Positions 1 through 9,853 of a stretch of DNA of 50,502 nt are shown here, in pieces. The translations under genes and the position numbers were made by a program. This DNA comes from Halopseudomonas sabulinigri (GTDB taxonomy: Bacteria; Pseudomonadota; Gammaproteobacteria; Pseudomonadales; Pseudomonadaceae): contig DRHT01000041.1 in the NCBI GenBank assembly GCA_011053055.1, positions 1 through 50,502 on the forward strand. The letters run 5' to 3'. Position 1 is the first letter of the stretch. Every line of letters starts with the position of its first letter. The notes under the pieces are model-generated. The model was not told the origin of the DNA, did not search any database, and was given only the letters and a program-made list of their open reading frames with translations.

Positions 1-61
1 ACATCTTGGGTCTACCATAGCAACGTAGTCGGGTTGCCCTGTGAATTACCGGGGCGACGAC

Positions 62-637
62 ATGACTGAGCAGAGCGACCAGCAGTTGGTCGAACGTGTT
101 CAGAAAGGTGATAAACGAGCTTTTGATCTGCTGGTATTGAAGTATCAGCATAAAATTCTGGCCTTGGTCACGCGCTTTGTGCATGACACGCACGAGGCTC
201 AGGATGTTGCTCAGGAAGCGTTTATCAAAGCTTACCGAGCATTGCCGAATTTTCGCGGCGATAGCGCGTTTTACACTTGGCTGTACCGTATTGCGATCAA
301 TACGGCCAAGAATTATTTGGTGGCGCGCAATCGGCGTCCGCCGGATTCCGACATAGCAGCGGATGAAGCAGAGTTCTATGAGGGTGACAGCATTCTCAAG
401 GATATTCATTCGCCAGAACGCGAGATGTTGTGCAATGAGATTGAACAAGTAGTCAATCGCACACTCTTACAATTGCCGGATGATTTAAGAACGGCTTTGA
501 CCTTGCGGGAATTTGAAGGTTTGAGCTACGAAGATATTGCCAATGTGATGTCTTGCCCAGTCGGTACCGTAAGGTCCCGGATTTTTAGGGCTCGAGAAGC
601 AATAGATAAAGCACTGAAGCCCTTATTGGAAGATTGA
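62..637 (+). CDS. algU: RNA polymerase ECF sigma factor AlgU (RpoE/sigma-22)
   Basis: Extracytoplasmic-function sigma factor that directs RNA polymerase to envelope-stress and alginate promoters; held inactive at the membrane by MucA. The 191-residue protein has a sigma-2 region at about residues 25-90 (including FRGDSAFYTWLYRIAINTAK) and a sigma-4 helix-turn-helix at about 154-178 (LSYEDIANVMSCPVGTVRSR), and closely resembles the P. aeruginosa AlgU sequence I remember. An in-frame GTG lies at position 41, but the ATG at 62 (MTEQSDQQLVERV) matches the family N-terminus and length, so I chose it. First gene of algU-mucA-mucB-mucC-mucD. The family controls its own operon, but only 61 upstream bases are present and no AlgU-type promoter is visible in them. 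Confidence 0.97.
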   Translation: MTEQSDQQLVERVQKGDKRAFDLLVLKYQHKILALVTRFVHDTHEAQDVAQEAFIKAYRALPNFRGDSAFYTWLYRIAINTAKNYLVARNRRPPDSDIAADEAEFYEGDSILKDIHSPEREMLCNEIEQVVNRTLLQLPDDLRTALTLREFEGLSYEDIANVMSCPVGTVRSRIFRAREAIDKALKPLLED

Positions 638-694
638 TGGGTATTCAGCAGCGTAACGCAGCGAGCCCCTTGGGCCATTAGCAGAGGTACAGCG

Positions 695-1330
695 ATGAGA
701 AGCGAAATCTTGCAGGAGTCTCTTTCCGCCCTCATGGATAACGAGGCTGACGATCTGGAAGTGCGCCGTGTTCTGCAGGCCACTGCTCAGGATTCCGCTC
801 TACGTGGCACTTGGGGGCGCTATCAGATGGCGCGCTCTGTGCTGCATAAAGAGCATTGGCAGCCTTCAGTGGGTAGCTCGGTAGATTTAACTGCCGGCAT
901 AGCTGCCGCTCTGCGCGATGAGCCTGAGCTGCAAATGCAAGCTGAATCAGCTGCGCCAGTGCGCTCTGGCTTGTGGCGCAACATGACACGAGTTGCCGTT
1001 GCTGCATCGGTAACCATGGCTGTGTTGGTTGGCGTTCGCATGGTTAACCAAGGCGATGTGCCACAGCAGCAAACCTTGGCTGCGACTGAGTCTGTTGTCG
1101 CTCCCAGTTTTGCCGCGACGGGCAGTGCTGCTCATTCCGGTGCTGTGTTGGCTGGTTACTCACAACAGCCAGGCGTGAGTGCTGAGCCTATATCGTCTGC
1201 GCAAGCACCTTCCGCTTGGCATGAGCAGCGTATTGGTCGCTATCTTCGCGAGCACGCCGAAAACAGTGCGCAGTTTTCATCGCCTCAGCTGGTTCCTTAC
1301 GCACGTGCGGCCAGCATAGAAGGACGATAG
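695..1330 (+). CDS. mucA: Anti-sigma factor MucA (RseA family)
   Basis: Inner-membrane anti-sigma factor that binds AlgU through its cytoplasmic N-terminal domain and releases it after regulated proteolysis. The N-terminus (LQESLSALMDNEADDLEVRR) is the RseA/MucA sigma-binding motif; one hydrophobic segment at about residues 98-116 separates it from an Ala/Ser-rich periplasmic tail. At 211 residues it is somewhat longer than the P. aeruginosa protein. The frame is uninterrupted, so there is no sign of the truncating mucA mutations that make isolates mucoid. It follows algU by 57 bases and precedes mucB by 2 bases. Confidence 0.95.
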   Translation: MRSEILQESLSALMDNEADDLEVRRVLQATAQDSALRGTWGRYQMARSVLHKEHWQPSVGSSVDLTAGIAAALRDEPELQMQAESAAPVRSGLWRNMTRVAVAASVTMAVLVGVRMVNQGDVPQQQTLAATESVVAPSFAATGSAAHSGAVLAGYSQQPGVSAEPISSAQAPSAWHEQRIGRYLREHAENSAQFSSPQLVPYARAASIEGR

Positions 1331-1332
1331 TT

Positions 1333-2286
1333 GTGATAGCAAAGCGCACTTTGGGCTGCTGTTACATCGCAGCCCTTCTGGTCTCGCCGGCGGCACTGGC
1401 GAATGACGCCGGAAGCTGGCTGCAGCGAATGTCAGAAGCCGGCAGCCAAGTGAGCTATAAAGGAGCGTTCGTTTACGAGCGCTCCGGTAGTTTTTCTACT
1501 CATCAGGTGTGGCACCAAACAGCCAATAATGTGGTTACCGAAAGGCTGCTACAGGCTGATGGCGAACCCCATGAGTGGGTGCGCCGTGATGGGCACGTAC
1601 AGTGCGCTAGTTCTTATTCCGCAGGCCCGATCTGGGACGCTTCTTCGCAACCTGCGCAAGATCCCGAATTGCTTGAACAGTGGTATTCCCTCGAACTCCT
1701 TGGCACAACACGTGTTGCTGGACGTGCGGCCACCGTCGTGGCAATTATACCGCGTGACGAATATCGCTACGCCTATGAGTTGTATCTCGACAGTGATACT
1801 GGCCTCTTGCTCAAGTCGTTGGTAATTAACGAACGCGCCACGTTGTTAGAGCGCTTTCAGTTTACCGACCTTTCCTACAAAGATATCCCTGACTCAAGCG
1901 TGGCACCCGGCTCCGGTTGCTTGCAAGTTGACGTTACCCTGAAAAGCCAAGAAAACAGCAACGGCGAAAGTTGGGAGCCTGGCTGGCTACCACCGGGTTT
2001 CACCGGAGGAGAGCAAGATGTTCGTGCTTTCTCTGTTGATGAAGAGCCCGTATCCAGTCGTGTTTACACGGATGGCATGGCGCGGTTCACTGTTTTCGTC
2101 GAACCGCTTGGCGAAGAACGGCTAGCGGACGATTTGCGTGCCCAGCTTGGGCCTACTGTTGCAGTAAGTCGCAAACTTAAGGCTAAAGATGGCGCGTTTT
2201 TGGCTACTGTGGTGGGTGAAATTCCACCCGCAGCAGCTGAACGTATCGCGGCCTCCTTTGCCCAGCCGGCGGAGTCTGTGCAGTGA
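1333..2286 (+). CDS. mucB: Periplasmic sigma-factor regulator MucB (RseB)
   Basis: Periplasmic protein that binds the outer part of MucA and shields it from the site-1 protease until envelope damage is sensed. The 317-residue protein begins with a signal peptide (about residues 1-23, ending in SPAALA) followed by the two-domain RseB/LolA-like fold; LQRMSEAGSQVSYKGAFVYE is the typical family start of the mature protein. GTG start at 1333, two bases after the mucA stop. Its stop overlaps the mucC start by four bases (GTGA), which suggests translational coupling. Confidence 0.94.
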   Translation: MIAKRTLGCCYIAALLVSPAALANDAGSWLQRMSEAGSQVSYKGAFVYERSGSFSTHQVWHQTANNVVTERLLQADGEPHEWVRRDGHVQCASSYSAGPIWDASSQPAQDPELLEQWYSLELLGTTRVAGRAATVVAIIPRDEYRYAYELYLDSDTGLLLKSLVINERATLLERFQFTDLSYKDIPDSSVAPGSGCLQVDVTLKSQENSNGESWEPGWLPPGFTGGEQDVRAFSVDEEPVSSRVYTDGMARFTVFVEPLGEERLADDLRAQLGPTVAVSRKLKAKDGAFLATVVGEIPPAAAERIAASFAQPAESVQ

Positions 2287-2756
2287 TTGAGGAGCGTGGC
2301 CGGGTTCTCAGTATGGAATCGGGCGCGGTCTGGGTAACGACTATTCGTTCCAGTACCTGCGGCAGTTGCCAGGCTAAGGCCGGTTGTGGGCACGCGTTAC
2401 TACAGAAACTAGGCACACGTTCGTCCCAGGGATTTGTTCGGGCATTGACCGAACAAACTTGGCAGATAGGCGAAGAGGTGATTATCGGCGTGCCCGAGAA
2501 TGCCGTGGTGCGCAGCGCCATGTGGGCTTATTTGGTACCGTTGGTTGGTTTGTTTACTGCTGCGCTCACAGCGCAAGCCTTAGGTTGCTCAGAACCAATG
2601 ATGATTTTGCTTGCGGCGGTAGGTTTGCTTGCAGGCTTTGCAGTAGTGCGTTGGCACGACCGTAAGGTACAGCAGGATCCGCAGTTGCATCCTCAAGTTA
2701 TTGCCCGCGCTAGCCCTTCGGTGGTGCTGGTGTCAGCACACCAAGAAGACTGGTAA
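2283..2756 (+). CDS. mucC: SoxR-reducing/sigma regulator RseC family protein MucC
   Basis: Small inner-membrane protein of the RseC/MucC family. Family members modulate envelope-stress signalling or SoxR reduction; the exact role in pseudomonads is unsettled. The 157-residue protein has a Cys-containing N-terminal domain (STCGSCQAKAGCG, Cys26, Cys29 and Cys35) and two hydrophobic segments at about residues 78-98 and 104-123, with a short cytoplasmic tail. The GTG start at 2283 overlaps the mucB stop. Position between mucB and mucD supports the assignment. Confidence 0.9.
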   Translation: MIEERGRVLSMESGAVWVTTIRSSTCGSCQAKAGCGHALLQKLGTRSSQGFVRALTEQTWQIGEEVIIGVPENAVVRSAMWAYLVPLVGLFTAALTAQALGCSEPMMILLAAVGLLAGFAVVRWHDRKVQQDPQLHPQVIARASPSVVLVSAHQEDW

Positions 2757-2799
2757 GGCTTTAGGTTTTCTCGATTTTTCATCAGGAGAAAAAACGCAT

Positions 2800-4227
2800 A
2801 TGTTGTCAGCACGACGTTGGGTAGCAGCTACTGCAGGTGCCGTTCTACTGGGATGGCAATCACTGGTTTTGGCGGTGGATTTACCAGACTTTACCGAGTT
2901 GGTAGAGGAGGCTTCTCCCGCTATTGTTAATATCAGCACCAAGCAGAACCCCTCGGCCACTCCGGCCGGCGGAGTGCAAAGCATGCCTGATATGGAAGGT
3001 ATGCCGCCTTTGTTTCGCGAGTTCTTTGAGCGCAGCTTTCCTCAGTCACCTTCACCTCGTGAGCATCAGGCGCCGCAATCACTCGGCTCGGGCTTTATTA
3101 TCTCTAAAGATGGTTATGTGCTGACCAATAATCATGTCATCGCGGATGCGGATGAAATTTACGTGCGCTTGTCTGATCGCCGGGAAATGGAAGCCAAGCT
3201 GGTTGGCGCTGATCCGCGCTCTGATTTGGCGTTATTGAAAATTGATGCTGGCGATGATTTGCCGGTGGTCAAAATAGGCAAGTCTGCCGACCTCAAACCC
3301 GGCGAGTGGGTGCTGGCGATTGGCTCTCCGTTCGGTTTCGACTATTCGGTAACTCAGGGTATTGTGAGTGCGAAAGGGCGCAGCCTGCCTAACGAAAATT
3401 ATGTCCCTTTTATTCAGACTGATGTAGCAATCAACCCCGGTAACTCGGGCGGCCCGCTGTTCAATCTTGACGGTGAAGTGGTGGGTATTAACTCACAGAT
3501 ATTCACCCGTTCAGGCGGGTTTATGGGGCTTTCCTTTGCTATTCCCATGGATGTGGCGATGGATGTAGTCGAGCAGCTCAAGGCAACGGGTAGCGTACAG
3601 CGCGGCTGGTTGGGTGTAGTGATTCAGGAGATCAACAAGGATCTTGCCGAGTCGTTTGAGCTGCCTAAGCCTGCTGGTGCGTTGGTTGCGCAAATCATGC
3701 CTGGCGGCCCTGCCGACAAAGGGGGGTTGAAAGTGGGTGACGTGATCATGGCGTTCAACGGCCAGGAAATTAACCGCTCATCCGACCTGCCACACGCCGT
3801 TGGCCGTGTTCGCCCGGGCAGTGACGCAAGCATGGTTGTGATGCGCGACAAATCACGCAAAACCTTGACCATGACGATCGGTAGTCTGCCTGAAGACGAT
3901 AATATCGCAGCCTTGGATGATGCCGAGTCACAGGCGCCATCCAAGACGGATAACCGCTTGGGCGTCAGTGTGGTCGAGCTCAGCGCCGAGCAGAAGAAAA
4001 ATCTGGATATTCACACGGGCGTTGTCGTACGAGAGGTAACCAAAGGGCCGGGTGCGATGGTCGGTTTGCGTGCGGGCGATATTATCACCAACTTGGATAA
4101 CCAATCGGTCGACTCAGTTGCCAGCTTCGAAAGTATTGCCAAGGAATTGCCGAGCAACCGTTCGGTATCCATGCGGGTGATCCGCCAGGGTCGTGCCAGC
4201 TACATTACCTTCCGCTTGTCCGAGTAA
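2800..4227 (+). CDS. mucD: Periplasmic serine protease MucD (DegP/HtrA family)
   Basis: Periplasmic protease/chaperone that degrades misfolded envelope proteins and thereby dampens AlgU activation. The 475-residue protein has a signal peptide (about 1-25), a trypsin-like domain with catalytic His112 (TNNHVIADADE), Asp142 (SDLALLK) and Ser216 (NPGNSGGPL), and two PDZ domains at about residues 255-345 and 370-470. The open frame extends upstream to 2701 inside mucC, but the ATG at 2800 follows a good ribosome site (AGGAGAA, 2783-2789) and opens directly on the signal peptide. Last gene of the algU operon; a strong hairpin follows. Confidence 0.96.
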   Translation: MLSARRWVAATAGAVLLGWQSLVLAVDLPDFTELVEEASPAIVNISTKQNPSATPAGGVQSMPDMEGMPPLFREFFERSFPQSPSPREHQAPQSLGSGFIISKDGYVLTNNHVIADADEIYVRLSDRREMEAKLVGADPRSDLALLKIDAGDDLPVVKIGKSADLKPGEWVLAIGSPFGFDYSVTQGIVSAKGRSLPNENYVPFIQTDVAINPGNSGGPLFNLDGEVVGINSQIFTRSGGFMGLSFAIPMDVAMDVVEQLKATGSVQRGWLGVVIQEINKDLAESFELPKPAGALVAQIMPGGPADKGGLKVGDVIMAFNGQEINRSSDLPHAVGRVRPGSDASMVVMRDKSRKTLTMTIGSLPEDDNIAALDDAESQAPSKTDNRLGVSVVELSAEQKKNLDIHTGVVVREVTKGPGAMVGLRAGDIITNLDNQSVDSVASFESIAKELPSNRSVSMRVIRQGRASYITFRLSE

Positions 4228-4245
4228 TTTGGGCTGTCGCAGTAT

Positions 4246-4278
4246 CCGCTGGGCGGCGCTTTTTGCGTCTGCCAGCGG
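4246..4278 (+). terminator. Hairpin after the algU-muc operon
   Basis: CCGCTGG (4246-4252) pairs perfectly with CCAGCGG (4272-4278). After a two-base internal mismatch, GGCGC (4255-4259) pairs with GCGTC (4265-4269) around a five-T loop. There is no T-run after the stem, so it may slow polymerase or protect the 3' end rather than act as a classical terminator. The remaining bases up to lepA hold a smaller hairpin (CGGGG/CCCCG, 4333-4350) and a weak -10-like TACACT at 4314. Confidence 0.45.
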
Positions 4279-4392
4279 CTAGCGCTGTGATAGCACCGCC
4301 TTCTGTAATCAGGTACACTCGCCGGCTGTTTTCGGGGGATTTTTGCCCCGCCCTTCGCCATATCTGGCAACTACGTCTGGATGATCCGCGCT

Positions 4393-6192
4393 GTGAGTGA
4401 CCTGAGCTTAATACGTAATTTTTCCATCATTGCCCATATCGACCACGGAAAATCGACCCTGGCTGATCGATTTATCCAGATTTGTGGTGGCTTGAGCGAG
4501 CGTGAAATGGAGGCTCAGGTACTGGATTCAATGGATCTGGAACGTGAGCGCGGTATTACCATTAAGGCGCACAGCGTTACGCTTTATTACACAGCTAAAG
4601 ACGGCAAAACGTATCAGCTGAACTTTATTGACACTCCTGGTCACGTCGATTTTCACTACGAAGTCAGCCGATCTTTGGCGGCTTGTGAAGGGGCGTTGTT
4701 GGTTGTCGATGCGGCGCAAGGTGTTGAAGCGCAGTCAGTGGCGAACTGCTATACCGCGATCGAGCAGGGCCTAGAGGTCATGCCGGTGCTAAATAAGATC
4801 GACCTGCCGCAGGCTGAGCCAGAGCGCGTGAAGGCCGAGATCGAAAGTGTGATTGGTATTGATGCTACTGATGCGGTGTCGTGCAGCGCCAAGAGCGGTA
4901 TCGGCGTAGAGGACGTGCTCGAAGCGCTGATCAAGGCTATTCCTGCACCCGAAGGCGAGATTCAAGCACCGCTACAAGCGTTGATTATCGACTCCTGGTT
5001 CGACAACTATCTTGGCGTCGTGTCCTTGGTCCGGGTTAAGCATGGCCGCATCAAGAAGGGTGACAAAGTGTTGGTGAAGTCCACCGGCAAACTGCATCAA
5101 GTCGACAGCGTTGGTGTATTCAACCCCAAGCACTCTGAAACCGCGGATCTGAAGGCCGGCGAAGTGGGCTTCATCATTGCTGGCATCAAGGATATTCACG
5201 GCGCTCCAGTGGGCGATACTCTGACGCTTGCTGCCACCCCTGACGTCGACATGCTGCCGGGCTTTAAAAAGGTCAAACCGCAGGTTTACGCTGGTTTGTT
5301 CCCGGTCAGCTCGGACGATTTCGAAGATTTCCGTGAGGCACTGCAAAAGCTGACGCTGAACGATGCTGCGTTGCAGTTTGAGCCGGAAAGCTCGGAAGCA
5401 CTCGGTTTTGGTTTCCGCATTGGCTTCCTTGGCATGCTGCATATGGAGATTATTCAAGAGCGGCTGGAGCGTGAGTATGATCTTGATCTGATTACAACGG
5501 CGCCAACGGTTGTGTTCGAGGTGCTGAAAAAGGACGGTGGGCTTATCTACGTTGATAACCCCTCGCACTTGCCGGATCCATCTATGATTCAAGAGATGCG
5601 CGAGCCTATCGTGCGGGCTAATATTCTGGTGCCACAGGATCATCTCGGCAGCGTTATTACCCTGTGTATCGATAAGCGCGGCGTGCAGCACGACATGATA
5701 TTTCTCGGCACCCAGGTTCAGGTTATCTATGATCTGCCGATGAATGAGGTGGTACTTGATTTCTTCGACCGCCTTAAGTCGGTTAGCCGTGGTTATGCCT
5801 CACTTGATTATAGCTTTGACCGTTTTCAGTCGGCCAATTTGGTGCGTCTGGATGTGATGATTAATGGTGAAAAGGTCGACGCCTTGGCGTTGATCGTGCA
5901 CCGTGAGGCGGCGGCCTCTAAAGGTCGTCAGCTGGTTGAGAAAATGCGCGAACTGATTCCTCGGCAGATGTTCGATGTGGCTATTCAAGCGGCGATGGGT
6001 GGCCAGATTGTGGCGCGCTCAACGGTCAAAGCACTGCGCAAGAACGTAATTGCCAAATGCTATGGTGGTGATGCCAGCCGCAAGAAAAAGCTGCTTGAAA
6101 AGCAGAAGGCCGGTAAGAAACGCATGAAGCAGGTAGGTAACGTAGAAATTCCGCAGGATGCCTTCCTCGCGGTGCTCAAGGTAGACAACTAG
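4393..6192 (+). CDS. lepA: Elongation factor 4 (LepA) GTPase
   Basis: Ribosome-associated translational GTPase, linked in the literature to back-translocation and 30S biogenesis. The G1 motif AHIDHGKST lies at residues 14-22, switch II ([12 protein letters not shown]) and NKIDLP follow, and the LepA-specific C-terminal domain is intact. I place the start at GTG 4393 ([20 protein letters not shown]), which gives 599 residues, the length I recall for Pseudomonas LepA. An in-frame ATG at 4381 would add four residues. Neither start has a strong ribosome site. Followed after 18 bases by lepB, as in other gammaproteobacteria. Confidence 0.96.
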   Translation: MSDLSLIRNFSIIAHIDHGKSTLADRFIQICGGLSEREMEAQVLDSMDLERERGITIKAHSVTLYYTAKDGKTYQLNFIDTPGHVDFHYEVSRSLAACEGALLVVDAAQGVEAQSVANCYTAIEQGLEVMPVLNKIDLPQAEPERVKAEIESVIGIDATDAVSCSAKSGIGVEDVLEALIKAIPAPEGEIQAPLQALIIDSWFDNYLGVVSLVRVKHGRIKKGDKVLVKSTGKLHQVDSVGVFNPKHSETADLKAGEVGFIIAGIKDIHGAPVGDTLTLAATPDVDMLPGFKKVKPQVYAGLFPVSSDDFEDFREALQKLTLNDAALQFEPESSEALGFGFRIGFLGMLHMEIIQERLEREYDLDLITTAPTVVFEVLKKDGGLIYVDNPSHLPDPSMIQEMREPIVRANILVPQDHLGSVITLCIDKRGVQHDMIFLGTQVQVIYDLPMNEVVLDFFDRLKSVSRGYASLDYSFDRFQSANLVRLDVMINGEKVDALALIVHREAAASKGRQLVEKMRELIPRQMFDVAIQAAMGGQIVARSTVKALRKNVIAKCYGGDASRKKKLLEKQKAGKKRMKQVGNVEIPQDAFLAVLKVDN

Positions 6193-6210
6193 GGGCGTTA
6201 AGCGTACACG

Positions 6211-7092
6211 ATGATGCATATCAATTTCCCGCTGGTGCTGGTTCTGGCCGTCGCTATCAGCGGTTTTCTTGCTTTGATCGATTTGTTGTTTCTTGCTCCG
6301 CGTCGCCGTCGTGCGATCGCTAATTACGAGTCTCAGGTCGATGTGGGAGACCCGCAAACCGTTGAGAAACTGAACAAGGAGCCGCTGCTAGTTGAGTACG
6401 GCAAGTCCTTTTTCCCGGTATTGGCCGTCGTTCTGGTACTGCGCTCTTTTCTGGTCGAGCCTTTCCAAATCCCTTCTGGTTCAATGAAGCCTACCTTGCA
6501 AGTAGGTGACTTCATTCTGGTTAACAAGTTTGCTTATGGCATTCGCTTGCCGGTTGCCGACGTCAAGGTTATCCCTATTGGTGACCCGCAGCGTGGCGAT
6601 GTTATGGTCTTTCGTTACCCTAACGATCCGACTATCAACTACATCAAGCGAGTCGTGGGTTTGCCAGGCGATCATATCCGCTATGCGGATAAACAACTTT
6701 ACGTGAACGGTAAAAAGGTTGAGCACGAGTTGGTTGATATCATCTCTGATGATGAAGTGCCGGCGGGCCACCCGTTGCAGGCTTTGGCGAATGCGGCTAT
6801 ATATCGTGAGCAACTGGGTGAAGCCAGTCATATGATTCGTCAGAAGCAGTTGTCGCAAACGCCGCCGGAAAAAGAGTGGACGGTGCCCGCAGGGCACTAC
6901 TTCATGATGGGTGACAATCGCGACAATTCAAACGACAGTCGTTATTGGCACGCCGACGATATGCCCAGAGAGTTGTGGGGAATGGTCCCGGACAACTATA
7001 TTGTGGGTAAGGCCTTTGCAGTTTGGATGCACTGGCCGGAACCCAAGCTGAGCAATCTGCCGAGTTTTTCCAGTGTAGCCTTGATCCACTAA
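6211..7092 (+). CDS. lepB: Signal peptidase I
   Basis: Inner-membrane serine protease that removes signal peptides from exported proteins. Two N-terminal membrane segments (about residues 6-29 and 67-80) precede the catalytic domain. Catalytic Ser91 lies in PSGSMKPTL and the general base Lys146 in NYIKRVVGLPGD; the family box GDNRDNSNDSRYW is near the C-terminus. The length of 293 residues is typical. It lies between lepA and a DUF4845 gene. Confidence 0.96.
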   Translation: MMHINFPLVLVLAVAISGFLALIDLLFLAPRRRRAIANYESQVDVGDPQTVEKLNKEPLLVEYGKSFFPVLAVVLVLRSFLVEPFQIPSGSMKPTLQVGDFILVNKFAYGIRLPVADVKVIPIGDPQRGDVMVFRYPNDPTINYIKRVVGLPGDHIRYADKQLYVNGKKVEHELVDIISDDEVPAGHPLQALANAAIYREQLGEASHMIRQKQLSQTPPEKEWTVPAGHYFMMGDNRDNSNDSRYWHADDMPRELWGMVPDNYIVGKAFAVWMHWPEPKLSNLPSFSSVALIH

Positions 7093-7145
7093 AGATCGGG
7101 TGGCAGTTGTCAACATAACATCAACAACGGACGTACGAGGTTATT

Positions 7146-7523
7146 ATGCGCCACTCTCAGAAAGGGGCATCGTTTTTTGGCTGGTTGGCAGTTATTGCGC
7201 TGCTGATATTTGCGCTGGTCATCGCGATGAAGCTGGTTCCGATTTACATGGACCATTTTGCACTACGCAATATTGTCACTTCGATCAATGAAGATCCGAG
7301 TGTCAAAATTCGTTCTTTGCGCGATCTTAACTCCTTGATCGATAAGGGCATGCAGATCAACAGCATCCGTGACATTGATGCTAAAGAAGCAATCAAGGTC
7401 ACCGCCAGCGGCAATGATGCCTACACCGTGGTAATCAAATACGAACAGCGTGCGCCTATGTTCAATACAGTGGACTTGCTGGTTCATTTTGATGAAACCC
7501 ATATTGTTAGACCCTTAAAGTGA
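7146..7523 (+). CDS. DUF4845 membrane-anchored protein
   Basis: Conserved gammaproteobacterial protein of unknown function, typically found between lepB and rnc. The 125-residue product has one N-terminal hydrophobic segment (about residues 11-29, [15 protein letters not shown]) and a small soluble domain, presumably periplasmic. Its ATG at 7146 follows a GAGG ribosome site. Its stop overlaps the rnc start by four bases (GTGA), so rnc translation is probably coupled to it. Placement in the DUF4845 family is from sequence pattern and position; no function can be inferred. Confidence 0.85.
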   Translation: MRHSQKGASFFGWLAVIALLIFALVIAMKLVPIYMDHFALRNIVTSINEDPSVKIRSLRDLNSLIDKGMQINSIRDIDAKEAIKVTASGNDAYTVVIKYEQRAPMFNTVDLLVHFDETHIVRPLK

Positions 7524-8209
7524 CCGATAAGCTAGACCGACTTGAACGTAAGATAGGCTATCAATTCAAGGATCAGGACCTGCTGGTACTGGCCTTGACT
7601 CACCGCAGTCTCGGTGGCCGAAATAACGAAAGACTGGAGTTTCTCGGCGATTCAATACTGAATTTCGTGGCTGCCGATATGCTCTTTCAACACTTTCCAC
7701 AAGCGCGTGAAGGGCAGCTTTCTCGGCTGCGCGCGCGCTTGGTCAAGGGGGTTACCTTGGCCGAGCTGGCTATTGGCTTTGAGCTGGGCGAGTACCTCCG
7801 CCTTGGCTCGGGCGAGCTTAAAAGCGGCGGCTTTCGTCGCGAATCCATCCTCGCTGATGCCACTGAAGCCATTATCGGTGCAATTTACCTTGATACTGGT
7901 ATGGAGGCCGCGCGTGAGCGCGTGCTGCACTGGCTGACCGCGCATATTTCCACCTTGACGTTGGTGGATAACAACAAAGATCCGAAAACCCGGCTGCAGG
8001 AGTTTCTGCAGTCGCGGCAATGCGAATTGCCTCGTTATGAGGTGATCGAGAGTAGTGGTGAAGCCCACTGCCGTACTTTTAAAGTGGATTGTAAGGTCGA
8101 CCTACTGGCGGAGCCCACCTTTGGTGATGGCAACAGCCGAAGATTGGCCGAACAACGGGCGGCCCAACTAGCCCTAATTGCCTTGGGCGTGGAGAAAGCA
8201 GATGACTGA
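7520..8209 (+). CDS. rnc: Ribonuclease III
   Basis: Double-strand-specific endoribonuclease that processes rRNA precursors and structured mRNAs. The signature [14 protein letters not shown] lies at about residues 36-49, a second acidic catalytic box ([13 protein letters not shown]) near 113-125, and a double-stranded RNA-binding domain at about 150-225. 229 residues, with a GTG start at 7520 overlapping the preceding stop. Its end overlaps era by eight bases, the familiar rnc-era arrangement. Confidence 0.96.
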   Translation: MTDKLDRLERKIGYQFKDQDLLVLALTHRSLGGRNNERLEFLGDSILNFVAADMLFQHFPQAREGQLSRLRARLVKGVTLAELAIGFELGEYLRLGSGELKSGGFRRESILADATEAIIGAIYLDTGMEAARERVLHWLTAHISTLTLVDNNKDPKTRLQEFLQSRQCELPRYEVIESSGEAHCRTFKVDCKVDLLAEPTFGDGNSRRLAEQRAAQLALIALGVEKADD

Positions 8210-9104
8210 AGTCGCTAGCCGTTGTGGTTATGTTGCCATTGTAGGCCGTCCCAACGTCGGCAAGTCGACCTTGTTGAACCATATCCTGGGTCAGAAACTG
8301 GCGATTACCTCTCGCAAGCCGCAAACCACGCGCCACACCATGCTGGGTATCAAAACCGAGGATGCGGTGCAGGCGATCTATGTGGATACACCCGGTTTGC
8401 ACAAAGAGAATGAGAGGGCTCTCAACCGCTTCATGAATAAGAGTGCCAGCCAAGCGCTGCGTGATGTGGATGTGGTGCTCTTTGTGGTGGATCGTACGCG
8501 CTGGACAGACGAGGACCAGATGGTCTTTGATCGGGTGCAGTATGTCACTTGCCCCATCTTGTTGGTGGTCAACAAAGTTGACCGCATGGATGACAAAAGC
8601 GACATCCTGCCGCATTTGGAATGGCTTGCTAGCCAATTACCGAATGCCGAGGTAGTGCCGGTTTCTGCATTGCATGGTCGCAATATCGACGTTCTGGAAA
8701 AGCTGATTGCTGAACGCCTGCCGGAAAGTGAACACATTTTCCCGGAAGATCAGTTGACCGATCGTAGCTCGCGTTTTCTCGCCGCAGAGCTGGTGCGCGA
8801 GAAGGTCATGCGTCAGTTAGGCGCTGAAATTCCGTACCAGGTTGCGGTCGAGATTGAGCAGTTCAAGCAGGAAGGCAAGATACTGCACATTCACGCGTTG
8901 ATTTTGGTTGAACGCGATGGCCAGAAGAAGATCATCATTGGCGACAGCGGTGAGCGTTTGAAGAAGATTGGTCAAGAGGCGCGCCTGGATATGCAGAAGT
9001 TGTTCGGCAGTAAAGTAATGCTGCATCTGTGGGTCAAGGTTCGTCGCGGCTGGTCGGATGATGAGCGCGCGCTGAGCTCGTTGGGCTATCGTTTCGACGC
9101 CTGA
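8202..9104 (+). CDS. era: GTPase Era
   Basis: Essential GTPase that binds the 3' end of 16S rRNA and helps 30S maturation. G1 [10 protein letters not shown]3 DTPGLH and G4 NKVD are present in the N-terminal domain, with a KH RNA-binding domain at the C-terminus (about residues 205-285, containing [15 protein letters not shown]). The ATG at 8202 gives [20 protein letters not shown] and 300 residues; the open frame reaches 8178, but that would enlarge the overlap with rnc. Followed by recO after 15 bases. Confidence 0.97.
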   Translation: MTEVASRCGYVAIVGRPNVGKSTLLNHILGQKLAITSRKPQTTRHTMLGIKTEDAVQAIYVDTPGLHKENERALNRFMNKSASQALRDVDVVLFVVDRTRWTDEDQMVFDRVQYVTCPILLVVNKVDRMDDKSDILPHLEWLASQLPNAEVVPVSALHGRNIDVLEKLIAERLPESEHIFPEDQLTDRSSRFLAAELVREKVMRQLGAEIPYQVAVEIEQFKQEGKILHIHALILVERDGQKKIIIGDSGERLKKIGQEARLDMQKLFGSKVMLHLWVKVRRGWSDDERALSSLGYRFDA

Positions 9105-9119
9105 TTCGGCGCCGACGCC

Positions 9120-9806
9120 ATGTCATTCGATCTGCAGCCGGCCTACGTTTTGCACAGCCGCCCTTACCGCGACAGCAGCGCACTGGTTGATTTGCTGACG
9201 CTACGCGAAGGTATGCAGCGCGTAGTGTGGCGCGGTGCCAAGCGCGGCAAGGGCATCAAGCCGCAACCGTTTACGCCCCTGCTGTTGAGCTTGTATGGGC
9301 GAGGTGATCTCAAAACGTTGCGGCAGGCCGAGGTGGCAGGCGGCCACGTGAGGCTGCAGGGAGAAGCCCTGTTCAGTGGGCTCTATCTCAATGAGCTGCT
9401 GGTACGTCTCTTGTCCGGTGGTGACCCCCAAACCCTTTTATTTGCTGCTTATCAAACTGCGTTGGAACAACTGGCGGCTGAACGAGCGGTGGAGCCCGTG
9501 CTGCGTGAGTTCGAATGGCAGTTGCTGAGTCTATTGGGCTATGGCTTCAGCTTGCAGACAGATGCGCTGGGTGAACCCCTGTCTTGCGCGGCACTCTATC
9601 TTTGGGATGCAGAGCAGGGTTTACAGCGCACTGAGAGCCAGCAGCCGGGTTTATTGCCGGGTGCAGGCTTGCTGGCCATGTCGAGCGGTGACTGGCAGCA
9701 TCCAGCAGCGCTGCATACGGCTAAGCGATTAATGCGCAAGGCGCTGGCAGTTCACCTTGGTGATCGCCCGTTGATGAGTCGTCAGCTGTTTGCCGCTAAA
9801 CCTTAA
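9120..9806 (+). CDS. recO: DNA repair protein RecO
   Basis: Recombination mediator that works with RecR to load RecA onto SSB-coated single-stranded DNA. The N-terminal OB fold opens with PAYVLHSRPYRDSSALVDLL, followed by the helical RecO C-terminal domain; 228 residues is the usual length. Gene order era-recO-pdxJ-acpS supports the assignment. No terminator separates it from pdxJ, 47 bases downstream. Confidence 0.95.
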   Translation: MSFDLQPAYVLHSRPYRDSSALVDLLTLREGMQRVVWRGAKRGKGIKPQPFTPLLLSLYGRGDLKTLRQAEVAGGHVRLQGEALFSGLYLNELLVRLLSGGDPQTLLFAAYQTALEQLAAERAVEPVLREFEWQLLSLLGYGFSLQTDALGEPLSCAALYLWDAEQGLQRTESQQPGLLPGAGLLAMSSGDWQHPAALHTAKRLMRKALAVHLGDRPLMSRQLFAAKP

Positions 9807-9853
9807 TTTTCTTGGTGGTGGTTGATCACCATCGGTGACAGGAGATATCCAGC

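Noticed and set aside
2701-2799. Upstream extension of mucD inside mucC
   Set aside because: It would place a non-hydrophobic segment before a normal signal peptide; the ATG at 2800 has a good ribosome site.
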